From: Cacajao melanocephalus
Taxonomy: Eukaryota > Chordata > Mammalia > Primates > Pitheciidae
Reading direction: 5' to 3'
Assembly (NCBI GenBank): GCA_963573385.1
Contig: CAUYLG010051171.1
Coordinates: 1-64,000 of the forward strand
DNA: 64,000 bases
Part shown: positions 28,010-37,740 of the stretch, in pieces
How the letters are laid out: every line of letters begins with the position of its first letter
Position numbering within the stretch: the first letter of the stretch is position 1
Translations under genes and position numbers: made by a program
The notes under the pieces: model-generated
What the model saw: only the letters and a program-made list of their open reading frames with translations
Database searches by the model: none
Told to the model about the DNA's origin: nothing

Positions 28010-29989
28010 CTGTCAGGAAGAAGAGTGAGCTTTATCACTAGGTTTCAGTGTGATAACACTGGGGAGGAATTAATAGGCAAAGTAAAATAATTTTTCAAAG
28101 TGTTCTTTAAATAAAAATGTCTGATTTGATAGAGCATGACTTGGTGTGAAATAACTTATATTCAGTCATAAAAAATGTTATAACAACAAAAATCTGGTTG
28201 GCTCTAATTTTATGTTAAAGATAAATTTTGAGAAATAGCTCTGATCAAGAATCTTTCCCACTCAGCCTACACTTTCTTATTGTACTATATTTCTTACTCA
28301 CTCTCAAAAAGCAACCTTTTTGAACGTTTGCATTACTTTTCCCTCTCTCATAGGAGAGATTGAGATTTAATTTTTAATCTCTCCTATAAGAATTAAAATA
28401 TGTTGAACTCTCCTGCTAAAAAATAATTCTTGACCTTCAACCCCCTTTCACTTTGCACAATCCAATCAACACTCTTCAGTCCTCATTTTCAGACTTCTTA
28501 AAAGCATTAAATAAAATTGTACACATCCTCCTTAAAACAAACATACTCTTTCTCTCTTAGCTTCTGAGATGACCACACTTATGATTTTCCTTCTAACTCT
28601 CTAGGCCTGCACTGCTTAATAGAGTAACTACTAACTACACGTGGCTATTTAAATTTAAAGTAATCAAAATAAATAAAATTTAAAATTCAACGCTTCATTC
28701 ACACTAGCCACATCTGAAGTACTCAATAGCTGCATATGTGTAGTGACTACCATCCTGGACAGCATAGATAGAACATTTTCATTATCACAAAAATTCTACT
28801 GGCTAGTGCTGTTCTAGATACTCCTCAGTATTTGTTGGTATGGTTGTGGTGGCAGTGTGGTGGTATTATCCACACAGGAAGATTTATTTTCTTCCTATCT
28901 CAAAGCTGAGAGTTCCTGGGGTTCATCAAACCCTCTTGACTTCCTATCTCTCTTCTTGGCCATAACATTCTCTGATTTTAATGGTCTTCTACATGGTAAA
29001 AATGCCTCACTTTGTTTGTTGCCAGACCAGATCTCAATGATCTCTTCCTTTTCTTGTGAGCCACAGGTCTACATCTCTGTATTTTGGCAGCTCCACCTGG
29101 ATATCTCTTTACACATTAACTCATGAGCTTTTGTTTCATCCTTCATATCTGTAGAATTCATTCTTGACCTAAGTTCTTTAAATGTGCTGTTTCCTAGAAA
29201 CAGTGTCTGCTACTCCCGCTCTTCAGCTGACCAAACCCTGCTCAGTCTTAAAGTCCTACCTCAATGTCATATTCTCATTTATTTGCATTTTCATTTGCTT
29301 AATACCTTTACCACCAAAAGAGAAGAACTTTGTCTGTTTTGTTGACTGTTCAACACATAGCCTGCAGTTGATAATAGGTGTCCAATAAATATAATAAATA
29401 TTATAAATATAAATGAATAGAAATAGTATATCAGAAAATTCTGTTCATCTTTCAATTAAATTCAGCCTCATTCTGCTATTCACAAGGGTTTGATTACCAT
29501 TACTTATAACCCATGGTTGACCACATACAACTTTAAAAGAAACATTGGGAAGATCAAATGATTATTCGATTGAATTCCGGATAGAGTAAATCCTTCTCAA
29601 GCATGGAAGTCTGTGTTATGGAGCTCTTGATACAATTTATATTCAGCAAAATCCTGTAGCTGAAAGCATTGTTTTCATTGTCTATTTGTAAAAATCATTA
29701 AAAAGTTGATAATTTGTCAGTACTTTGTTCTTAATCTCCAAGCCATTCCACCATTTACACACATACATATGAATGCACACACACAGCATTCACCTTTTCT
29801 AAGGTCTAAAACACTCACTGAAAATAACTTTTTAGTTTTTGCAACACATCCTAGCAATCCTCAAACAATTGTTTTGTGATGAACAAGCCCGCTCAGTCTT
29901 TCTCTTCCTGTCTAGACTAGCACAAAACGAAATGATACTAATACTGGAAAACACTTATACTTGTCACTCAAATAAAAAACATCCTTTAC
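28010..29989. other. ABCA10 intron
   Basis: Contains a hAT-type MITE (28606-28816) and diverged L2-like stretches, the clearest near 29280-29400 with a GTGTCCAATAAATATAATAA end. Open frames on the plus strand have no recognised product. Confidence 0.5.
28606..28816 (-). mobile_element. hAT-Charlie-type MITE
   Basis: CACTGCTTAATAGAGTAACT at one end and ACTGGCTAGTGCTG at the other, with TACACGTGGCTATTTAAATT and CACTAGCCACATCTGAAG inside, the layout of a short non-autonomous hAT element. Confidence 0.6.
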
Positions 29990-30129
29990 CTTTCCTGCTG
30001 AGTGGCCTGTGGGAAAATCCAAAATTTCTGTGTGGAGAAATTCCACCTGAGTAGATTCTTTCATTTTTTATTTCTAGCAAATATTCTTTACCAAACTTGT
30101 TTTTCAGATGTTGAATGCAACCAATACAC
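29990..30129 (-). pseudogene. ABCA10: ABCA10 exon P22, two indels
   Basis: 140 nt where 141 are expected. It encodes CIGCIQHLKNKFGKEYLLE. An extra A in the A-run (six instead of five) shifts the frame, and a 2-nt loss further on does not restore it. Acceptor CTAG, donor GTAAAG. Confidence 0.86.
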
Positions 30130-30316
30130 CTAGTTCAGGGGAGATAAAGAAAGAAAAAGTACTTGTCTCTTAATTTCTTCCTCGGTTCTCACTGTAGAGG
30201 AAGGTGTTTCATTATACATTAGGGAGCTGAAGGGCATCAGCTGTTCATAGCAAACTGAAACTCTCTCTACAAGAACATACTAGTCTTGTGCTGGCTCAGG
30301 ACAGGCACCGACCTAC

Positions 30317-30436
30317 CTTAGCATTCCTGACACCATCATGGCCACGTGGTCACACACAGCCTTAGCCTCTGACATGTAATGGGTGGTCAAGAGGGCACCC
30401 CACTCCTTGGTTTTAACAGTAGCCCGAAGTGACTGC
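30317..30436 (-). pseudogene. ABCA10: ABCA10 exon P21 (NBD2 H-loop)
   Basis: 120 nt, acceptor TTTAG and donor GTAGGT, open. It encodes [20 protein letters not shown], then [19 protein letters not shown]. The switch histidine of LLTTH is kept. Confidence 0.89.
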
Positions 30437-30549
30437 CTAAAAATAAAGTAAGGGATTGTTTGCATTTAGAAAGTAATTTGGGAAAATAGATAAATAGGAA
30501 AAAGCAGGAAATCTAAAGAGAAAATTTTATGTTAGGATACAACAAGCTT

Positions 30550-30765
30550 GTATGGTGAAACCCCATCTCTACAAAAAAGTTAAAAATTAGCCAGGCATGG
30601 TGGCACATGCCTGTGGTCCCAGCTACTCAGGAGGCTGAGGTGAGTGGATCACTTAAGCCCAGGAGGTTGAGGCTGCAGTGAGCTATGATTGCACCACTGC
30701 ATTTCAGCCTTGGTGACGGAGCAACACCCTGTCTCAAGTAATACAATAAAATAAATAAGTGAATA
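30550..30765 (+). mobile_element. Alu, 5'-truncated
   Basis: Starts at GTATGGTGAAACCCCATCTC, continues through AGCTACTCAGGAGGCTGAGG and ends in an AATAAAATAAATAA tail. It is in the intron between ABCA10 exons P21 and P20. Confidence 0.88.
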
Positions 30766-31244
30766 ATAAATAAATCAGGCTACAAGAGAAAATGTTTGCC
30801 ATAGAGAAAAAGAATAAAAATTGTGCTACATTACCTAAGGATAGTACCATATTAATAGGTTTCATAAAAAGAAAAGTATTGGAAAATATTGATTAAAATA
30901 ATCCACTATTGGGGAAGAAAAGTTGGAGCAAAAAATAGAGAAATATCACACTATATGACTTTCAATAATTGAAAAATGAAATGGAAAAATAAAATACAGG
31001 GGGAAGAGGAATAAGAAAAGAAAAATCCAATCAAATATAATCAAGAGTCTATTTCGGTCTTAAAATGTTTATTTTTTCCTTCCTGGAGGAATTTGAATGC
31101 TATATTAAATTTCACTGAATTACGTAATAAAGGATGTGCATATCAAAGGTTAAATGGAGCAAAATGTAACAAACAAACATACACACAAAAAACCAACCTA
31201 GATATATTCTATTGACTCTGACACTTAATATTCACTCTCCGTAC

Positions 31245-31339
31245 CACATTTGCTGGGGCCCCTTGGGGTCCATCCTGGTGAATGGCTCATCTAGAAGTAC
31301 CACTGATGGGTTCCTCAGGATGCTCAGCACAAAGCACAG
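31245..31339 (-). pseudogene. ABCA10: ABCA10 exon P20 (NBD2 Walker B)
   Basis: 95 nt, acceptor TTGCAG and donor GTACGG, open. It encodes [20 protein letters not shown], then [11 protein letters not shown]. Walker B Asp and Glu are kept, but the Gly of the family TGMDP is Arg and the Gly of SILGNP is Arg, changes unlikely under selection. Confidence 0.88.
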
Positions 31340-31410
31340 CTGCAACGGGAGGAACAGCCCGTGGGCACCCAGCCATGGGTGCACAGAGCAACCCTGAGCC
31401 TGGCCTATAC

Positions 31411-31486
31411 CCTTCTCTTTCTTCCCTCTGATAGAGTTCTCATGGGAGCCTTAAGTTGCTCCTGGAGCTTGAGAGCTTCCACCAAT
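31411..31486 (-). pseudogene. ABCA10: ABCA10 exon P19 (NBD2 signature region)
   Basis: 76 nt, acceptor GTCAG and donor GTATAG, open. It encodes [20 protein letters not shown], then GRKRR. LSEG stands in the place of the LSGGQ signature, as in human ABCA10. Confidence 0.87.
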
Positions 31487-31770
31487 CTGACAAAAAACAG
31501 TGTGATTATACATGAAGTGTACAGCAAATGGACCTATCCAAAATAACTACAGGAAACCCTTAGCACTATTATTCTAGATAGTAAATTTAAGCTTCCTTAA
31601 CATTTTCATAAATGCTAAATCTTATGATTTGGTTCTCATTCAGGTATTTTAAACATTTTATTTGCATGAAAATTTAAAGACATTGTTTATGATCTCCTTT
31701 TTTTAAATAATAAAGAGATTATATATTTTTCCCTTCCTTCAGCTACAAATTGTGAGACTTCTCTCTGTAC

Positions 31771-31949
31771 CATGAAATACTAAGAGCAGCATCTTCTTTG
31801 CCCAGTCCTTTCACAGCTGCATACAACTCCAGGTGCTCTTTCATTGTAAGCTCAGGCCACAGTGAGTTCTCCTGAGGGCAGTACCCCAAGAACTTGAGGC
31901 TGTTGTCACGTTGTTGCCTTACTGATGCTCTGCTCCCTTGTAATACCAC
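31771..31949 (-). pseudogene. ABCA10: ABCA10 exon P18 (NBD2 Q-loop)
   Basis: 179 nt, acceptor GTGTAG and donor GTACAG. It encodes [20 protein letters not shown], then [18 protein letters not shown] (Q-loop) and [17 protein letters not shown]. The last two bases are TG where the family Arg codon needs CG. Joined to the first base of the next exon they make TGA. Confidence 0.9.
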
Positions 31950-32168
31950 CTACACAGGAAAGTGAATACCAGATCCACCTTTGGTTTTTGCTCCAATCTG
32001 CTTCTACTAAAGGAGATAAAACTGGCCATTAAGCTACAATATTTTTTGAATACTCAAGATAAATTTTATAAATTCTTTCATCTATTTTTTGATATCTGAT
32101 TTACTGATAGGAATAATAGAAGGATGTCATCAATATTTAAAACAAAATTTCCTTCACATGTCACATAC

Positions 32169-32260
32169 CATTCCTGCAGTTGACTTTGTGCACCCAGTAA
32201 TCATTTTAATGGAAGTACTTTTACCAGCTCCATTGTGGCCTAGTTAACCCAAAACTTCAC
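32169..32260 (-). pseudogene. ABCA10: ABCA10 exon P17 (NBD2 Walker A), nonsense codon
   Basis: 92 nt, acceptor TTCCAG and donor GTATGT. It encodes EVLG, then TAA at 32244-32246 (family Leu, TTA), then the Walker A motif GHNGAGKST, followed by KMITGCTKSTAG. The ATP-binding loop itself is unchanged. Confidence 0.89.
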
Positions 32261-32313
32261 CTGGAAGAAAGAGTCACCATCAATATCTGAATTTTCAAGG
32301 CTGACTAATCTAA

Positions 32314-32676
<363 letters not shown>

Positions 32677-32921
32677 TAGCACCTTGAAAACTCCTGTATT
32701 ACAACATTAATACAGGTAATTGGGGTCTTGCCATTTGAATTGGGACATGATTTTGAAGTAGAAAAGACTTATCTGCTGACATGTGAAGAAGTTTCATAAT
32801 TACACATTAACCAGGAAATATGAACAGTCTCAAAGAATAAAAATTTGTCCCCTTCATAGTCTCAAATCTAGAGAATAAGGAACATTACAACAATAGTAAT
32901 AAAGAGAGCAATTATTCAAAC

Positions 32922-33040
32922 CCTTTTTTAACACAAAAGGAAACATTTCTGACGGCTATTTTCTTCTTTCTTGCTGAAATGCAACTTTTCTTTGTTTCAT
33001 AATATTCCTTGTGTACACAGCTTGCAGTTACGACTGGTTT
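32922..33040 (-). pseudogene. ABCA10: ABCA10 exon P16 (start of NBD2)
   Basis: 119 nt, acceptor TTCCAG, open. It encodes [18 protein letters not shown], then [18 protein letters not shown]. The donor GTTTGA keeps GT but is weak from +3 on. Confidence 0.87.
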
Positions 33041-33702
33041 CTGGAAAATATGACAAAGCATGATTTTCCTATTGAATTTCAGATATTTTACGAATTAATG
33101 TTTTATTTTCCATTTCCTAGTCTATAAACCTAACCAAATTTGATGCCAAGCTGAAGAGCTTTAGCCTCTTTTTTCAAATAAAATACCCAAATGTATGTTC
33201 ACAAATCAGGGCTATTTAATCAACTACTAATGAAATTAATTCCTAATTAAATACATTGCCTTTGCATTATGCTAGCATCTATCCTTGCCCTTTCCACTAA
33301 TTTCATTCCCAGTTTATTCCATATTGATTTCCATGCATTGTAAATTCATTTGCTCTTGTTCATATGCTATTCAGTTATTAATATTACAAGTATATGATAA
33401 TACAAAATAAAATTGTGACTTGAAAAATGTGGGATTTTGTTAAAATTAATTTTAAAATATAGAACTTGTTGAATGAATCTGATGAATGAGGAGCTGGAAG
33501 ATTAAGACCCATAGAAAACTAAAGAAGAAAAAAATAAAAGAATGAAGACAGGGTAGTTACTTTTAAAGAGAATAATTTGAATATTAGCTATAAACAGACA
33601 TATTAAAAAAACAAAAGCAACTTTTCAAAATAAAAACCAACATTCTACAGGACAAACTAATTATCTGAGAATTTCATTAAGGATCTAATCACTGTTGTCC
33701 AC

Positions 33703-33820
33703 CTCCTCCAAGTTTGCAGTAGTGAGTGCATTTGCTGCTTTGACTCTTTCAGCTTGAACATTTTCATCTTCTTAGGGCTCTTCTGGATTGGGATGAATTT
33801 CTCTACTTCGTGGAGAGATT
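33703..33820 (-). pseudogene. ABCA10: ABCA10 exon P15 (linker before NBD2), nonsense codon
   Basis: 118 nt. It encodes ISPRSREIHPNPEEP, then TAA at 33772-33774 where the family has Glu, then EDENVQAERVKAANAL and ANLEE. One acidic codon appears missing relative to human. Acceptor TGTAG, donor GTGGAC. Confidence 0.86.
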
Positions 33821-34431
33821 CTACAGAGGAAATAAAATAACATAAAAATGCAATTCTGGCTGTACAACAACTATCAAGAAAATGTAAACCCCTATAATTA
33901 AATTATTATCCTTTTTAAAAAAAGACTATAAAATGATTAATGTATTAACTACAAGATTCTTCTTGGCAGTAATAATACCTCCAGTAGCCAAGACCCTTGA
34001 AATATTCTTTGACTATATTTTCTCTTTAAAACATTTTATCCCGTCAACTGGCTCTCTCGCCTCTTTTAAATAGCTCAAATGTAGATATATGGGTATTTTA
34101 GTCTGTCACATCCAGCTCATGACCACTTTCCTCATAAAAGATCATCCTAATTCGTTTTATATTGAACTAGTTTTTACTGTACCTTCTACTTAGGGACCAA
34201 TAATGGCCATAACCAGAAGAAAAGCAAGCTTTGATGCTTAACCACTACTTACAGAGATGTACAGGACAAAAACTTATCTTGCCTAAAATCGGAACCTATT
34301 ACTCAGAAACTAAATATCCCTGCATCCAATCTAATTCTGTTTTCTTTTTCCAAAAACAGCACTATACAATATGTTTAGCCAAGTGCTGGGTAGTAAATCC
34401 ATTTTAATAAACTGATGTTAAATATACTGCA

Positions 34432-34583
34432 ATAAGACTAAATATTTAAGACCACAGCAGGAGGATCACTTGAGGCCAGGGGTTTGAGACCAACCTGAGC
34501 AATACAGCAAGATCTTGTCTCTATTTTCAAAAATAAAAATAAATAAAATGAAAATATAAATTTTCAAAGACTAAATATTTAAA
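34432..34583 (+). mobile_element. Alu monomer fragment with target-site duplication
   Basis: GGAGGATCACTTGAGGCCAG, then GAGACCAACCTGAGCAATAC and an A-rich tail. AGACTAAATATTTAA occurs just before and just after it, a likely target-site duplication. Confidence 0.75.
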
Positions 34584-34736
34584 TTACATTCAGATCTCAA
34601 TTACTATTCTCCCAACCTGAAACCCTGTCTCTATTTTCAAAAATAAATATAAATAAGTAAAATAAAATGATAAATTCAAAAAGACTAAATATTTAAATTA
34701 CATTCAGATCTCAATTAATATTCTCCCAACCTGAAA
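34516..34736. repeat. Tandem duplication (two units of about 110 bp) including an ABCA10 splice donor
   Basis: Unit 1 is 34516-34622 and unit 2 is 34626-34736. Both run from TGTCTCTATTTTCAAAAATA through ATTACATTCAGATCTCAATT to CTCCCAACCTGAAA. Unit 2 ends inside exon P14 and carries its donor; unit 1 carries a second copy of the same donor context. Confidence 0.85.
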
Positions 34737-34822
34737 ATTGGGTCTTTACTCATTATTTCATTTCCATACTTCATTTCCAGTCACTTTATGATAAGAAGGA
34801 AAATAATACTCTGAAGATACGG
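34731..34822 (-). pseudogene. ABCA10: ABCA10 exon P14 (last TM), nonsense codon
   Basis: 92 nt. It encodes PYLQSIIFLLIIK, then TGA at 34781-34783 where the family has Cys (RCLEMK), then LEMKYGNEIMSKDPIF. The donor AG|GTTGGG is part of a local tandem duplication. Confidence 0.87.
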
Positions 34823-35099
34823 CTGAAAGAAAAGAAAAATAATTAGAATTAGTATCACCATGGCATTCACACTCAATGGTCAATATTTGTTCATTTTTTT
34901 GGTCATAGATTTGATCATTTTCTTATAAATTTGACAAACAGCTTGTAAAATACTTCTCATGTGGAAGAAATGTTTATTCAAACTGACCCTCCCACTGAGA
35001 AAGAATTAAAAACCCTACACTAATTTTTTTTTAAAAAAAACTTCTTAAAAGCATAGAACTAATAAAATGGTATGGACTTTTTAAGCCAAATCTAAGTGA

Positions 35100-35990
35100 A
35101 TACAGGAGATAGGCTTAGCTCCAAAGCAAATCTTGTCCTAGAGCTATTCTTTATCCTTGAAATACTTAGACTTCCATTTTCATGCCATGTCCAGGAGCAA
35201 AAAACAGAAGAGACTGTTGAAGTATAGAGTCTTCCCCAAGCAAGGAGTAGATAGGTCACTCTTTCTCTAATAAAGGATGGACCTCAAAGGGTTATGCTTT
35301 TAGTGACAGGTGAAAAGAACCCTCAGGATACTGCTAAGATCATTGCCTTGAGTGCTCATCATGGAAAGAGAAAGTGAAGGTGGAAATACAAGCCATCTTC
35401 TACACAGACTTGGAGCCCAAATTCACATCACTGGATGGTCAGGAAAAAAACCTCAAGCCTAGAATGTGGTTTAACGTGGTACCAAACTGGTAGTGTCCCT
35501 GTAAACTTGGCAGAAGCAAACAAAATGGAATAGCTATAGCAGAAACAGACTCTACATGTGTGGGCATCTGATATATGAATAGAAGTAGCTCTGAATATCA
35601 ATGGGAAAGACACAGACGTTTCAACAAACAGTTGTCTCAACTGCTGGGACAACTGAACATCCTTAAAGACAGAAATAAAACAAGCACGCGGGAGAAAAAT
35701 GAATTTTAGATGATTGAAGACATAAATGTGAAAGGGAAATATAAATATTTTAGAAAATAATATAAAATAATATCTTCTTGACCTTAGGGAGGGAGAGATT
35801 TCTTAAACATTACATAATATAAAATAACATTTATTAATTTTTAATATTTTTTTTAAATAAATAGATCATTCTTAACAGATGCTCATATGCTTTGAGAAGA
35901 TTCCAGATTCATTCTTGATAAATACTAGAAACAAAAAACAAAAGATCTCAGTAACCCAGGAACTGAGGGATTTAGTAAGATAAATATTTT
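35100..35990 (+). mobile_element. Old L1 fragment
   Basis: TGCTGGGACAACTGAACATC near 35641 and the surrounding text match the 3' part of L1 ORF2 in plus orientation, strongly decayed. The upstream limit is uncertain. Confidence 0.55.
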
Positions 35991-36108
35991 ATATTTTTAA
36001 AAGTTACTATGATGCTAATGGTTAAGCACTAAGAAAAGTCTCAGTAAAATCAGAAACAATGTAAAGATGCCTGCTTGCAGCAGTATTAGTTGATAATTTA
36101 ATTCTTAC

Positions 36109-36194
36109 TATTAAGGTGGTTAAAAGAATGGTTTTATTGACTTCATTTATCCCATTATCCAGACTGTCCAGTCTCTCATATACACAAAGTTGAG
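36109..36194 (-). pseudogene. ABCA10: ABCA10 exon P13, frameshift
   Basis: 86 nt where 81 are expected from the human protein. A 6-nt insertion and a 1-nt deletion fit, and the net shift breaks the frame. Reading on from the previous exon gives TAA at 36147-36149. The downstream family residues (INEVNKTILLTTLI) sit in another frame. Acceptor TTTCAG, donor GTAAGA. Confidence 0.82.
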
Positions 36195-37004
36195 CTGAAA
36201 TAAAAACCCACCAAGAGTTAAATGCAAGTTTTTCTATAAATATAAAATGTACACATTAAATATACCCACATTGTACTTGATGTTCTTTGGGACAACAGTG
36301 AGTATTCCATGAATTGAGATAAGAAGAGTTGTTTTTAGATGCTAAAGTCTATTGATGATCTGACTTTTTTCCTTAGTTATGACCTCCAACACTGTTTATT
36401 TTCCATTTCTATGTAATAGGGATTTGCAAGTTTATTTTTAGGGGGAGTGACAAAGTACAGAACTATGAAATAGACAAGATTTGTGCACAGTTCCCTAAAA
36501 TTCTCAGTGGTGTTTAGTTTCTGTCAGAAGTACTTGATAGAATCATGTTTTCTTTCCCTTACTTACCAGTCATACACTCCAAAAGCAATTTACTGACACT
36601 AAGTAGTATCCAATCAATAAGCCCAGTAAGATTTTGGACATTGATCAACATTTAAACGAAAAATTTCTATCCCCTGACAAGATGGATTCACCACAAGATA
36701 GCATGTTTTATAACAACAACAAAGTTCTAGTCCTGTCTCAGAATCCCCTCTGGAATTCATAAACAAAGGTTGGGCTTCCTGCTGTATTTCTGCATAGATT
36801 GTCCCTCTTCCCACTAGTATGAATGCTGACCTCAGCAAATTTAACAGCTTTCAATTTTATACAGCTTTGAAATCTTATTTTTAGAACTTATCAGCATTGA
36901 ATAACTTCAAAATTTTATAAATACACCTGTTCCAACAATGGGTAAGGATTTTATTAATGGGCTACAAAGTGAATATCAGAGACGCAGTAGGTAACATTGC
37001 TTAC

Positions 37005-37124
37005 CTGGATCAATAACACAACATATCCAAGCAAAGTGAAGGAAGGCATTAAAATCATGCACAAAATTAAATTGGGTTTTTCATATTGAGTTGACACCAG
37101 AATTGTGGATACATATATTAATAT
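37005..37124 (-). pseudogene. ABCA10: ABCA10 exon P12 (transmembrane)
   Basis: 120 nt, acceptor TTCTAG and donor GTAAGC, open. It encodes ILIYVSTILVSTQYEK, then LILCMILMPSFTLLGYVV and LLIQ. Confidence 0.88.
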
Positions 37125-37740
37125 CTAGAAGAAAAAAATCCAGAGATATTATAATTTTCTTAGTTATATTTGATATCTTAAGATATTTCCTATGAATAAC
37201 CTTTTTTCCAGGGAGATACTGTCATTTTCAACTTTGGCCTCACAGATAGAAATATTCTTAGGATATCCTCTTTAGTAAGTATCAAACTCCACTGCAACTA
37301 AAACATAGGATTACAATAAGGTCTGACATAAATATCTTAACGATTTTGCATTACCCAGTAGGGATAAACAGCAACAATAAAAGAAGGTGATATAACATTA
37401 TTCGCTTTGTTTATTATAACTAATCTTAATATGTTTTCAGTACAAGGATACAGTGAAGAATTAACTGATGATATGACTTGGGAACTTAAAAGACAAAATA
37501 AACTTTCAGGTTGGTATTTATTGCCGTATCTAAGCAGTCAGAGAAATGTCGGAATTATTAGTCTTGATATCCAAGGTAGGAATAGTGAACAGTTTAGAAC
37601 ATTCCCAGAGGTAAATAATATGAATGCCACTTTAAAGGGCAGCCCATATCGCCACTCAGACTGTTAGTAGTTTCCTAAAATGGCTCCCTGGCTCCAGTTC
37701 TTCCACCATTCAAAATTCATATGACATTCCAAAGAGTATA

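Noticed and set aside
36614..36838. 74-codon minus-strand frame between ABCA10 exons P12 and P13
   Set aside because: It does not match ABCA10 at this point of the protein, and the flanking exons join in phase without it.
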